DNA of 64,000 bases from Plotosus lineatus (lineage: Eukaryota > Chordata > Actinopteri > Siluriformes > Plotosidae). Under the pieces are notes generated by a model, which saw only the letters and a list, made by a program, of their open reading frames with translations, searched no databases and was not told the DNA's origin. Below, piece by piece: positions 22,404 through 34,331 of the stretch. Made by a program: the position numbers and the translations under genes. Each line of letters opens with the position of its first letter. The stretch's first letter is position 1. The stretch lies in contig CM045729.1 in the NCBI GenBank assembly GCA_024760905.1, forward strand, positions 42,762,580-42,826,579, written 5' to 3'.

Positions 22404-24558
22404 TATATCTTCTTTTCCTTTCGGCTTTTCCCTTCAGGTGTTGCCACAGCGAATCATCTGCTTCCATTTCACCCTATCCTTTGCATCTTTTTCTCTTACA
22501 CCAACGACCTTCATGGCCTCCTTCACCACATCCATGAATCGTCTCTTTGGTCTTCCTCTAGGCCTTTTGCCTGGTAGTTCCAGCCTCAGCATCCTATTAC
22601 CAATATACTCACTATCCTTCCTCTGTACATGTCCAAACCATCTCAATCTAGCCTCTCTGACTTTGTCTCCAAAACATCTTACATGTGCTGTCCCTCTGAT
22701 GTGCTCATTCCTGACCCTATCCATCCTCGTTACTCCCAAAGAGAACCTCAACATTTTCATCTCTGCTACCTCCAGCTCTGCCTCCTGTCTTTTCCCCAGG
22801 GCCACTGTTTCTAACCCATACAACATCGTTGGCCTCAACACCGTCTTGTACACTTTTCCTTTCATTCTTGCCGATACCCTCCTATCAGACATCACACCGG
22901 ACACTTTTCTCCAACCATTCCAACCTGCCTGCACACACTTCACCTCTTTTCCACACTCTCCACTTCTCTAGATTGTTGAGCCTAAGTACTTAAAATCCTC
23001 CACCTTCCTTATCTCTTCTCCCTGTAACCTTACCGTTCCTCTTGGGTCCTTGTCATTCACACACATGTATTCTGTTTTACTGAAGCTAACCTTCATTCCC
23101 CTCCTTTCCAGGGCATACCTCCACCTCTCTATATTTTCCTGCACTTGTTCTCTGCTAACCTCGTCTGTCAGCCTGTCCATCACCATAGCAAACAAGAAGG
23201 GGCTCAGAGCTGACCCTTGATGCAGTCCCACCTCCACCTTGAACTCTTCTGTCACACCGACAGCACACCTCACCACTGTCTTACATCTCTCATACATGTC
23301 CTGCACCACTCTAACATACTTCTCTGCCACTCCAGACTTCCTCATACAATACCACAGTTCCTCTCTCGGCACCCTGTCATATGTTTTCTCCAGATCCACA
23401 AAGGCACAATGCAGCTCCTTCTGACCTTCTCTGTACTTCTCTATTAACATCCTCAAGGCAAACACTGCATCTATGGTGCTCTTTCTTGGCATGAAACCAA
23501 ACTGTTGTTCACAAATGCTGACCTCTGCCCTTAGTCTAGCTTCCACTATTCTTTCCCATAACTTCATTGTATGGCTCATCAACTTTATCCCTCTGTAGTT
23601 GCCACAACTCTGGACATCTCCCTTGTTCTTAAAAATGGGCACCATCACACTTCTCCTCCATTCCTCTGGCATCCTCTCACTCTCTAAGACCTTGTTGAAT
23701 GTTCTTGTCAGGAAATCTACTGCTACCTCTCCTAGACACTTCCATACCTCCACCGGTATGTCATCAGGGCCAACTGCCTTTCCATTCTTCATCCTCTTCA
23801 ATGCCCTCCTCACTTCACCCTTACTAATCTTTGCTACTTCCTGGTCCTCAACGGTCCCCTCTTCTACTCTTTTTTTCTCTCTCATTTTCCTCATTCATCA
23901 GCTCTTCAAAGTACTCTTTCCACCTTCCCAGCACACTTCTGTCATCAGTCAATACATTTCCCTCTCTGTCCTTTATCACTCTAACTTGCTGCACATCCTT
24001 CCCATCTCTCTTTCTCTGCTGTGCCAACCTGTATAAATCATTTTCTCCCTCTTTACTTTCCAACTGAGCATACAAGTCATCATACGCCCTCTGTTTGGCC
24101 TTTGACACCGCTAGCTTCGCCTTACGCTGTGTCTCCCTGTACTCCTGTTTACTCTCTTTGGTCCTCTCAATGTCCTACTTCTTCTTAGCTAACCTCTTCC
24201 TTTGTACACACTCCTGCACTTGCTCATTCCACCACCAAGTCTCCTTATCTACTCTCCTTCCAGATGACACACGAAGTACTCTCTTACCTGTCTTCCTGAT
24301 CACATTTTCTGTAGTTGTCCAGTCATCTGGAAGCACTTCCTGGCCACCCAAAGCCTGTTTCAACTCCTCCTTGAAGACAACATGACACTCTTCCTTTTTC
24401 AACTTCCACCACTTTGTCTTCTGCTCTGCCTTTGCCTTCTTCACCTTCCTCACCATCAGCGTCATCCTGCACACCACCATCCTATGCAATTTGGCAACAC
24501 TCTACTACTACTTTGCAGTCACTGACTTCCTTCAAATTACATCGCCTGCACAAGATGT
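22404..24558 (-). mobile_element. RTE-type LINE copy, lacking the FADD block
   Basis: Minus strand. It begins in the last codons of the endonuclease (24558) and runs through linker, reverse transcriptase and 3' tail (22404). Recognisable blocks: 'KTKWWKLKKEE', 'KNGKAVGPDDIPVEVWKCLG', 'GNYRGIKLMSHTMK', 'QQFGFMPRKSTIDAVFALR', 'GLHQGSALSPF' and the thumb. At about 23156 the frame passes directly from 'MDRLTDEV' to 'SREQVQENIERW', leaving out the 19 residues that contain FADD in sister copies. Other frameshifts lie near 24170 and 22955. It cannot encode an active polymerase. Confidence 0.92.
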
Positions 24559-24654
24559 AGTAACACTGATAAACACTAAGTATATGATAACTGATAACTG
24601 ATAAACTGATATACTGATAAACACTAAGTTTATGGATATGAAAGATTACAGTTT

Positions 24655-24980
24655 AATAGTTTGTGGTGGCTACCACTGCTGCCTCACAGTGAGAATGTTT
24701 GGGGTTATAAGGCTCATCCAAGGGGCTTGCTGTGTGCAGTGCATCATTACGTGTGTTTCCGCCAGGTTCTCTGATTTCTTCTCATCGCCCAAAGACATCC
24801 ACATTAGCTCCATGTGCTAATCTGAATTGACCAAAGTTGTTATTGTGAGTGCAAATGGCTATGTCTCTGTTTAGCCAATAATCTGCAATTGACTGCAACC
24901 TGTTCAGGGTGTAACTCACTTCTCATCCAAAATTAACTGAGATCCATGACCCTGACAGATATGCAATACAAATAATGGAT
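24655..24980 (+). mobile_element. SINE-B, strongly diverged
   Basis: Weak head ('ggtggctaccactgctgcct'), with body and tail in the order 'ttccgccaggttctctg', 'cccaaagacatccacatta' and 'ctgttcagggtgtaac'. An old copy. Confidence 0.55.
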
Positions 24981-25514
24981 GGATATATTTCTATGAGATA
25001 TTTATGCGTGCATTTGCAGTTTCACTCTTTCCTCCCCTCGTATAGCTTAGCCTGCATGCCTAAGTGCTAAATATTCAGTTACCACATTGTTGACTTCTGA
25101 TAATTAGCATATTAAACCACCCAAATCATTGAGATTGCATTATGAAGTAAGTTAATATGCAGATCGGTTTAAAAAATTTCAATCATTTCTTTTTTTTTTT
25201 TTTTTTTATTATCTTGGAATGATGTTTGTATTGTCATACACTAATAAACTAAAGTCATAATTATAGTCATATCAGCTACTAAGAGTCTCATTAAATATTA
25301 AATATCAGCAACAATGATGAAAAATATGCCAAACCTCACAAAAAAAAAAAAAGAAAAAGAAAAAGTTTTTTAATTGAGCTCAGAACAAATCACAAGGTGG
25401 AATTTGCATGCTCTAAGCACTCTTGAGTGGGATTCAATTTGGTACTTCAGTTTCATCTCAGAATCCAAAAACATGTACATTAGGCTAATTGGGTGCCTCA
25501 GGTGTGTCTTACAT
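24981..25514. other. No gene recognised
   Basis: AT-rich, with poly-T at 25190-25207 and poly-A near 25340. A weak SINE-B-like piece ('aaaacatgtacattaggcta') lies near 25469-25490. Confidence 0.4.
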
Positions 25515-25692
25515 TTACAGCATTTGGCAGACACTCAAATCCAGATTGACTTACAATTATCCTTTTTATACAACTGAGTAATTGAGGTTGAATGGCCCTG
25601 CACAAGGGCCCAACAATGGTAACAGTGGGGCTTGAACCGCTGGCCTTCAGATCAGTAATCCACTGAATAAACCATTAAGTCACCACTGCCCT
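25515..25692 (-). mobile_element. SINE-D copy
   Basis: Read on minus it begins with a tRNA-like head ('gggcagtggtgacttaatgg') and ends with 'gtaagtcaatctggatttg' and 'gccaaatgctgtaaatgt'. This is the tail of a SINE type common in otophysan and other teleost fish. Diverged, and the only copy I found in the window. Confidence 0.7.
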
Positions 25693-26035
25693 ATCTTAGT
25701 GAGCAAAAAATTTCGAAAGACATATGCTTGTTTGTTTGTTTTTTGTGACCAACATTTACAAGTATGATAATTTATGCAGCTGTTTAAATCACAAGTTACA
25801 GAAATGAGAAAATAAGTTATTTTAGTTTGGGCTCTTTTTTGCCCAGTCATATATGTTGTATGCATTGGCTGTGATGAAGAGTAGTAGCTGATAGCAGTAC
25901 AGTAGTAGAAGATTTTTTTTCCCATTTCTACAAACTATTGAGGAAATATCTTCATTTTTTTCCCCAGCTTCAGAAAGTAAATTGCATACAGCAGATTCCA
26001 ACTTCTGGCACCAACTTCTGGCACCGATGAACAGG
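25693..26035. other. No gene recognised
   Basis: AT-rich sequence without recognisable features. Confidence 0.35.
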
Positions 26036-26885
26036 GTTTCCAGCCCAGGATGATTGGACTACATTCCACAGTTCTGCCTCAGAAACTGCATTTTTGATTT
26101 CACTCTACATGTTTTCTATCTGATTAAGGTTCAGAGATTGGGCCGTAGGCTCCATAACATCAATCTTGTTGGTCTGGAACTAAGATGTTGCCTGTTTACT
26201 GGTGTGTTTTGGGTTGTTGTCTTGTTGGAAGACCACTTTCAAGGATATTTCTTCTTCAGCTCTTCAAGTATTCTGATGTATTCACACTGATTCATGATCC
26301 CTGGTATGTGATAAATAGTAGGCCCAACACCATAGTATGAGAAACAACCCCATATCATGATGCTTGCGCCACCATGATTCACTGTCTTCACAGTGTATTG
26401 TGACTTGAATTCAGTGTTTTGGTGTAGTCTAGGGGGGCCACTAAACCTATAAAGAACAATTTTACTTTCTTCAGTCCTCAAAATGTTGCACCATTTCTCT
26501 TTGGGCCAGTCAATAAGCTCTTTGGCAAATTTTAACGTTTTCAGCACGTTTTTTCCAACAGTGGGACTTTGTGGGGGCTTCTTGCAAATAATTAGGCTTC
26601 ACATAGGTTTCTTCTAATTGTAACAATACTCACAGGTAACTTTTGACCTTCTTTGATTTTCCTGTATCTGATTGTTGGTTGTCCTTGAAGTCCTTGCCAT
26701 TTTGGCTCTTCTTCAATTAATTCAAATGGTAGTTTTTCACCTTCTTCCATGTCTTTCAGGATATGGTTGCTCTTTTAAAGCATTTGTCATAATTTTAGTT
26801 GAGCAGCCCATCATTTTTTGCACTTCTTGATATGTTTTTCCCTATCCAATCAACTTTTTAATCAAGGTACGTACACTGTTCTTCT
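26036..26885 (-). mobile_element. Tc1-like transposase relic (second Tc1 family)
   Basis: The minus-strand translation between about 26547 and 26239 reads like the middle of a Tc1 transposase: '[19 protein letters not shown]', '[13 protein letters not shown]', '[19 protein letters not shown]' and 'YIRILEEL'. The first catalytic Asp of the usual 'DES' motif is Glu here ('TEES'). Frameshifts precede and follow it, and flanking similarity extends to about 26850 with 'QEVQKMMGCST'-like remnants of the helix-turn-helix. Terminal repeats were not found. Dead. Confidence 0.75.
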
Positions 26886-26888
26886 AAA

Positions 26889-27110
26889 CCAGGGGTCAGC
26901 AACCCATGGATCCGGAGCCGAATGCGGCTCTTTCACCTCTCTGATGCAGTCCGTGGCTTTTAAAAATAATGAATGTTATACTTTAATGGTGGCCGACGAG
27001 TGCAAATGCGCTTAATATACAAAAACCACTGCATAACCAAAAACAAGTGCAAAAAGAAAATGCTGCCTATTAACTCACAACGGAAGCGCTCCGGGCTACC
27101 AGGGGTAGCG
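26889..27110 (+). mobile_element. hAT-type element, left end only
   Basis: The tip 'caggggtcagcaacc' followed by 'ggagccgaatgcggctcttt' is characteristic of Charlie-like hAT termini. I could not find the right end or a target duplication. Confidence 0.55.
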
Positions 27111-27844
27111 AGTTAAACCAGTCTTCACCTGAATGACGGGAGAATCTGCATAAGGCAGAGTCCTGCAATGGTTGGGTACGCACAGGTACGGGTAATCTTG
27201 CAAAAATGCTCTTTTAGGGTTGAAAATTACATAGATGAAAATTAACAGTCATGGGTGTAGGCGGATATTTATTTGGTGTGGGTGGGGTGATTTTGTGTTC
27301 TTGTGGACATGGGTAACATTGCATTAATCAGCTACATTGTTCTCAATGTTTTTGATCTGCTGTGTTGGTGGAGGGAGCATGTGACAGTGTTTCCAAACCC
27401 TTGCGCTCATGGCAAGGGGTGTTCTCACCATCCCAGCAGCAATTCAGCAAGCGAGAGAAATTTTTCCCTGAGGTGGTTTGTAATCCAGGAACGGAAATCA
27501 CAGCTGAAGTAAGAGACAATGATGAGATTTGGTTTATGCAATCTAAAAATTAAATAACTTTCCTCCCAGTGACAAAATAAAAGACTGCGGTCTGGTTGAG
27601 TCTTCACTCTGAGAATGGTTCAGTCAGTGCAATATTATACCACCATTTCACTGGAGCACGGCACACTTAAGGAAGCAAAATGTTGTCATCCGCAAACGTT
27701 CTGCAATTATTCCCTTATATTCCGTATCATTTCGTGTGATTCCGTAGTTATTCCTTAAGTCTTCCTCCACTTCCCTATGCTTCCGGCAGTCCAAAATATT
27801 CCGTGAACGTGCTTTTGAACATGTTCAAAACCTCTTAAAATAAT
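27111..27844. other. No gene recognised; possible hAT interior
   Basis: No clear protein. Part of this may be the interior of the hAT element starting at 26889. Confidence 0.3.
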
Positions 27845-27926
27845 CCGACGTCCTGCTTGTGGGCGGAGCCCGCAGCGCAACAATAAACAATTAATGTGTA
27901 GACAATACATATTTACTATGTACTGT

Positions 27927-28002
<76 letters not shown>

Positions 28003-28302
28003 GTGTGTGTGTGTGTGTGTGTTAATAAAAATGTTTAATAATGGTTTAATTAATAAATATGTCAATAAAAGGATTTAATATGTTAATAAAATGTTTAAAT
28101 GGTTTAATAAATAATTTTCTTTTACTTTTAACACATATTTCATACAAAATTGGTGTACTTTTATCATTTTTAAAGGGTTTATGGGGTAGTCTTGGGAGCC
28201 TTGGAACGAATCAGGCGTTTTACATGTAAAATGTGCCCCTACTTACGAAAGTCCCGCGTTACGAAAAAGGTGCTGGAACGGATTAATTTCGGGGGCCGAC
28301 TG
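27845..28302 (-). mobile_element. Tigger-like element E3
   Basis: Its tip on minus, 'cagtcggcccccgaaatta', lies beside TA (28303-28304). The 'gttccaaggc' and 'ttacgaaagt' terminal blocks and the 'cctgcttgtgg ... gcccgcagcgc' block match E1/E2. A TG-GA-TG microsatellite at 27931-28021 lies where E1/E2 have CA/TC tracts, so the microsatellite is part of the family. Confidence 0.65.
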
Positions 28303-28304
28303 TA

Positions 28305-29383
28305 TTTATATTGCACGATGCCCATTGTTTTGTTTGGGGAAAAAAATGAACGGTTCTCTGGGTAAACAAAATGGCTGCAACTTCAAAGTTAGATGTTCCA
28401 CATTCTCAGAGCAAGGTTTGGAGATAATCTACAGTCAGTACACCAGGTTTATTTAACAAGAATCCACCATTCTTCTGCCGTGGTGTGACTAGCATTGAAC
28501 TGCGGTGGCGTATTAGCTCAGGATAGGAGTTGAGCGTGCTCAGTTCTAAATGTCCAAAAGTACTGTGCTATTATAGTTGAAGTAGGGTCGCCTGGTCAGA
28601 TGAGCATAGTGCAAAAAACAAACAAAAACAACATACAAAACAAATTAAAACAAACAAAGAAACAATTTGACTCTGAAAACTCTGTGACGTTGCCCACTAG
28701 GGAGCGCCATCTTGGAAAGGGGGAAAAAAAGATCACTGTAATTTTATGTGTATTTTATTAATGTATTTACAATGGTATTTGGTTGGTTTCTTGCTTGTTT
28801 TGATTTATATTTTGCTAATAATTTCATTTTGTTCTCTTTAGCCTGAGTATTTGTTGAGAAATTATACAGTTCAGTGTAGTCTGAATTTAAAATGACTGTC
28901 ATCAAGGAATAGAGCATCTACTACATACCACCAGGTGGAGCCATTGATCCATCCTCGACTACAATATTCCTTCAGGCAGAACCAGCCTTGCTCATCAATC
29001 CAGTAAAATAATTACATGATTCAGATATTTTTCCTAATTTTTAATAACTCTATGATTCTAACTTTAGGGAATCAATTTGACGAAAGTCTGTATGAATGTA
29101 ATGACCAGGTCTCCTCGAAGGTTTTTGCCATATAGTGTACTTAGGTTGTGAATGGAAATGTGACAAAACAGAAACAGTCTGCATATACACAATATATGGT
29201 AAGATCTTATTATGTCATTAATCATGTTGATTACTAGGAAGAAATGTGGAAGTCGGCAGAGCAAATTAGCTGTAGTGAGAGTAGTGCACAAGATCATACA
29301 CTGCCATATTAATGTTTATTGCCAGTTCATTGCTGGACCAACACACATACTCACACCTAGGTATCCTAACACAGGGCTCATTA

Positions 29384-29386
<3 letters not shown>
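28305..29386. other. No gene recognised
   Basis: AT-rich with an A/C-rich run at 28613-28665. No recognisable gene. Confidence 0.4.

Positions 29387-29455
<69 letters not shown>
29387..29455. repeat. (TA)n microsatellite
   Basis: TA repeat with one 'tgta' interruption. It directly precedes the LINE 5' end. Confidence 0.95.
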
Positions 29456-32400
29456 AAATGCAGCCGTGAGGGGGGGCACAAACCAGTGTCTCTCCCTCAC
29501 GCCGGTCCCAAGCCCGGATAAATGCAGAGGGTTGCGTCAGGAAGGGCATTCAGCGTAAAACAAATGCCAAATAAAATATGCGAGTCACTACAAAGAATGT
29601 CATACCGGCTTGGTCGAGGCCCGGGTTAACAACGACCGCCATCATTGCTGTCAACCAACAGGGTGCTGGTGGAAATTGGACTACTGTTGGTCGAAGACGT
29701 CGAAGAAGGAGAGGCGGGAGGCGTGTCCGTAGGCAGAGAGAGAAGAGGAAAGGCATGAGTCTAGGACTGAAAGTAAAAACTTTGAATGTTGGAACTATGG
29801 CAGGAAAAGGTAGATAGCTGGCTGACCTGATGCAGAGGAGGAAGGTGGACATACCGTGTGTTCAGGAGACCAGGTGGAAAAGTAGCAAGGCTAGAAGCTT
29901 AGGAGCAGGGTTTAAGCTGTTTTTTCATGGTGTGGATGGGAAGAGAAATGGAGTAGGAGTCATCTTGAAGGAGGAGTTTGTCAGGAATGTTCTAGAAGTG
30001 AAAAGAGTGTCAGACAGAGTGATGAGTCTCAAGTTAGAAATTGAAGGTGTGATGTTCAATGTTGTAAGTGCTTATGCCCCACAGGCAGGATGTGAGCAAG
30101 AAGAGAAGGAGAGATTCTGGAGTGAGTTAGATGAAGTGATGCAGAGGACCCCCAGAGGTGAAAGGATGGTCATTGGGTCAGACTTCAATGGACATGTTGG
30201 TGCAGGAAACAGAGGGGACGAGGAAGTGATGGGCAGGTTTGGTATCCAGGACAGGAACGCAGAAGGACAGATGTTGGTAGATTTTGCAAAAAGGATGGAA
30301 ATGGCTGTGGTAAATACTTTCTTCCAGAAGAGACAGGAGCATAGGGTGACTTATAAAAGTGGAGGTAGGAGCACACAGGTAGACTACATCTTGTGCAGGC
30401 GATGGAATTTGAAGGAAGTCAGTGACTGCAAAGTAGAAGTGGGTGAGAGTGTTGCCAAACAGCATAGGATGGTGGTGTGCAGGATGACGCTGATGGTGAG
30501 GAAGGTGAAGAAGGCAAAGGCAGAGCAGAAGACAAAGTGGTGGAAGCTGAAAAAGGAAGAGTGTCGTGTTGTCTTCAAGGAGGAGTTGAAACAGGCTTTG
30601 GGTGGCCAGGAAGTGCTTCCAGATGACTGGACAACTACAGCAAATGTGATCAGGGAGACAGGTAAGAGAGTACTTCGTGTGTCATCTGGAAGGAGAGGAG
30701 ATAAGGAGACTTGGTGGTGGAATGAGGAAGTGCAGGAGTGTGTACAAAGGAAGAGGTTAGCTAAGAAGAAATGGGACATTGAGAGGACCGAAGAGAGTAA
30801 ACAGGAGTACAGGGAGACACAGCATAAGGCGAAGGTAGCGGTGTCAAAGGCCAAACAGAGGGCGTATGATGACTTGTATGCTCAGTTGGAAAGTAAAGAG
30901 GGAGAAAATGATTTATACAGGTTGGCACAGCAGAGAATGAGAGATGGGAAGGACGTGCAGCAAGTTAGAGTGATTAAGGACAGAGATGGAAATGTATTGA
31001 CTGATGACAGAAATGTGCTGGGAAGATGGAAAGAGTACTTTGAAGAGCTGATAAATAAGGAAAATGAGAGAGAAAAAAGAGAAGAAGAGGTGACCCTTGA
31101 GGACCAGGAAGTTGCAAAGATTAGTAAGGGTGAAGTGAGGAGGGCATTGAAGAGGATGAAGAATGGAAAGGCAGTTGGCCCTGATGACATACCGGTGGAG
31201 GTATGGAAGTGTCTCGGAGAGGTAGCAGTAGATTTCCTGACAAGAACATTCAACAAGGTCTTAGAGAGTGAGAGGATGCCAGAGGAATGGAGGAGAAGTG
31301 TGATGGTGCCCATTTTTAAGAACAAGGGAGACGTGCAGAGTTGTGGCAACTACAGAGGGATAAAGTTGATGAGCCATACGATGAAGTTATGGGAAAGAAT
31401 AGTGGAAGCTAGACTAAGGGCAGAGGTCAGCATTTGTGAACAACAGTTTGGTTTCATGCCAAGAAAGAGCACCACAGATGCAGTGTTTGCCTTGAGGATT
31501 TTAATAGAGAGGTACAGAGAAGGTCAGACGGAGCTTTGTGCCTTTGTGGATCTGGAGAAAGCATGTGACAGGGTGCCGAGAGAGGAACTGTGGTGTTGTA
31601 TGAGGAAATCGGGAGTGGCAGAGAAGTATGTTAGAGTGGTGCTGGACATGTATGAGAGATGTAAGACAGTGGTGAGGTGTGCTGTCGGTGTGACAGAAGA
31701 GTTCAAGGTGGAGGTGGGACTGCATCAAGGGTCAGCTCTGAGCCCCTTCTTGTCTGCTATGGTGATGGACAGGCTGACAGACGAGGTTAGACAAGAATCT
31801 CCATGGACTATGATGTTTGCAGATGACATTGTAATCTGTAGTGAGAGCAGAGAACAAGTGCAGGAAAATCTAGAGAGGTGGCGGTATGCCCTGGAAAGGA
31901 GAGGAATGAAGGTTAGCCTCAGTAAAACAGAATACATATGTGTGAACGACAAGGACCCAAGAGGAATGGTAAGGTTACAGGGAGCAGAGATAAAGTAAGT
32001 GGAGGATTTTAAGTACTTAGGCTCAACAATGCAGAGCAATGGAGAGTGTGGAAAAGAGGTGAAGAAGCGTGTGCAGGCAGGTAGGAATGGTTGGAGAAAA
32101 TATCTGGTGTGATGTGCAATAGGAAGGTATTGGTTCTCTTTGGGAGTAACGAGGATGGATAGGATGAGGAATGAGTACATCAGAGGGACAGTACATGTAA
32201 GACGTTTTGGAGACAAAGTCAGAGAGGCTAGATTGAGATGGTTTGGACATGTACAGAGGAGGGGTGGTGAGTATATCGGTAGTAGAAAGCTGAGGTTGGA
32301 ACTACCAGGCAAAAGGTCTCGAGGAAGACCAAAGAGAAGATTTATGGATTTGATGAAGGAGGACATGAAGGTAGTTGGAGTAAGAGTAGAAGATACAGAG

Positions 32401-32478
32401 GATCGGGTGAGATGGAGGCGGATGGTTTGCTGTGGCGACCCCTGAAGGGAAAAGCCGAAAGGAAAAGATGAAGAAGAT
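29456..32478 (+). mobile_element. RTE-type LINE, nearly full length
   Basis: The only copy in the window with 5' UTR, endonuclease, linker, reverse transcriptase and 3' tail. The 5' UTR starts 'aaatgcagccgtgagg' and contains 'gtcaggaagggcattcagc', the block reused in SINE-A. The 3' end is 'gaaaagccgaaaggaaaag' plus 'atgaagaag'. TA repeats flank it on both sides (29387-29455 and 32479-32498), so its target duplication cannot be separated from the microsatellite. Relative to the 6198-7197 copy it lacks about 136 bp near 32130. It resembles fish RTE-clade elements (possibly the Expander group). Clade not verified. Confidence 0.93.
29578..32445 (+). pseudogene. RTE-type LINE polyprotein (endonuclease + reverse transcriptase), broken
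   Basis: One frame starting at 29578: a basic leader with an arginine run ('VGRRRRRRRGGRR', about residues 38-50), an AP-type endonuclease (from about residue 66; 'CVQETRWK' with catalytic Glu, 'GSDFNGHVG' with Asp-Asn, 'STQVDYILCRR'), a charged linker, and a reverse transcriptase ('GKAVGPDDIPVE', 'CGNYRGIKLMS', 'QFGFMPRKSTTDA', 'AFVDLEKACDRVPRE', 'GLHQGSALSPF', catalytic 'FADD' near 31819). An in-frame TAG at 29815-29817 follows 79 codons, and a TAA at 31996-31998 cuts the protein after FADD. A 1-nt loss near 32100 and a deletion near 32130 follow. The thumb continues to 32445. Sister copies read through both stops. Confidence 0.92.
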
Positions 32479-32940
32479 ATATATATATATATATATACGG
32501 TCACAAATGGTAGGGAAAAAGCTGCCTAATTCTTAAAATGAACAAAATTTGCACTTATCACCAAATATTTTAATTATCAGCCTCAAATGAGCATGAAGAA
32601 AGTAATATTAGTGATGTAGGACCCTTATCTAACCCTAAGCTAGCAGCACTTCTGGCTTGTACTAACTGGGTGCAATGTGCTCACCCAAAATACTGACAAT
32701 AGGCAATGCTGTACTGAAGATTTATTCATAGTAGTAAACAACTTTTTTTCAATCACATACTTTAAATAAAAAGAAATTTTTTTTTTGACCATTTTCACCA
32801 ATGGTGCATTATTTTAATTTAAAATGCCACAACTGGTTATTTATTTATTTATTTCCAGTTGTGAGATTACAGGATATGAGCTGATATTCTATGAGTTTAT
32901 GTTTAATTTTAACTAATATCTAGTGAGCTAAGCTTGATCT

Positions 32941-32942
<2 letters not shown>
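32479..32942. other. No gene recognised
   Basis: A short TA run at the start, then AT-rich sequence. Confidence 0.4.

Positions 32943-33015
<73 letters not shown>
32943..33015. repeat. (CA)n microsatellite
   Basis: Uninterrupted CA repeat of about 73 bp. Confidence 0.97.
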
Positions 33016-33017
<2 letters not shown>

Positions 33018-34049
33018 TATTGCTTGCTTCTTCATTTAATTTTTTATACTCAGAACTTTTCTTTTGGGACAGCACCCTTAGCCCCTCTTTAGCAGTGTAC
33101 TAATGTCACTTGACCATCACCTGGCATAAATATTGTTGTCTGGTTCATCTTCCATAGTCACATCTCTCTGAGCCAGAGTCAAAGGCGTTGTTCATTGTAC
33201 TGCCTTAGGTAATGTTTCATCCATCATCTCTGAATTAAATGCCGTTTGGTGGCTTGGAAAGAATATGAATGTCTCCTCCCTTCTCTAGAGAGTAGTGTTT
33301 TTCCTTAAAGTTGCTTAAAATGCTTTTTGGAAAGGAGTGTTCATTATCAGTCTCTAAAAGAATTTAAAATATTGTGACTTATTGCAGTATGTCTCTTTTA
33401 CACTATCTCTGTATTTTCCATGCTCCATGAACATAGTTAGCTCTTGTTGATTCATCACCTCTGTATTCTTTGGCAGTATACTAGCCTTGCAGAATTGTAT
33501 AGGATTACTGTTTGTCTTCGCAGCACCCAATGAAACAAGCTGACATTTTATGTTCTTTTGTGCTTCTGGGAAATATAAAGTTGACTTCTGCCACAGTTAA
33601 GTTGCATGATGAATTATTCCCTCAGTAAAGAGCTAGTTTTGCTATTGTAGTCTTTGCAGTTATAAAAACGGCCATTTTACAGGTTCACTTTTTGAAAATT
33701 CTCAGCACATTTGGCATGACAAACCTCCATATGCACTGTTGATTTGAAGTGAACACAGTGGGTAAAATTCATACCGTTTTCTTGTTTGTTTGTTTGTTTG
33801 TTTTGTTTTATTTAAATTCTCCTACCAGCAAATATGGAATATCATTCTTACTAAACACACAAAATAATAAAAAAACATAAATTATAATTGTGGAAAATGC
33901 AGTGTAAATGTGTAGAATCAGAACACCCATCAAATATCAGCCAGTGGTTCAGTGATTAAAAAAATGCATTTTATTTGAAGAAGAGCCATTGATGGAATTT
34001 TTTTAATGTTAGGTGAAGAATCATTTGAAACAATGATTTAGATGAGTTA
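33016..34049. other. No gene recognised
   Basis: AT-rich sequence with a (TTTG)n run at about 33783-33805. No coding signature. Confidence 0.4.
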
Positions 34050-34330
34050 CATTCATTCATTTCCTGAACTGCTTATTCTAATTAGGGTCGAGGCTGGTGC
34101 CCATCTCAAGAATCTCTCAGCACGAGGGCAGGGTACAACCTCTACAGCGCGCTAGGCTATTTCAGGGCCAACATTCACGCAACTACTTGTACCAACACTC
34201 ACACCTAGGGGTGATTTGAAACAGACAATGAACCTACTGTGCTTTTTGGACTGTGAGAGGAATCCAGAGGACCTGGAAGAAACCCACATAAGCACAGGGA
34301 GAACATGCAACCATGTTCTTTGACAGCTTT
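34050..34330 (-). mobile_element. SINE-B fragment joined to LINE end
   Basis: Minus-strand SINE-B tail and body ('cattcattcatttcctgaac' on plus, then 'cacctaggggtgatttg' and 'acagggagaacatgcaac'). The head is missing. It abuts the 3' end of the next LINE at about 34331. Confidence 0.75.
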
Positions 34331-34331
34331 G

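Noticed and set aside
29456..32478. Retrovirus or LTR element
   Set aside because: No long terminal repeats, gag, protease or integrase. The AP-type endonuclease followed by reverse transcriptase and the (gaa)n tail are non-LTR features.
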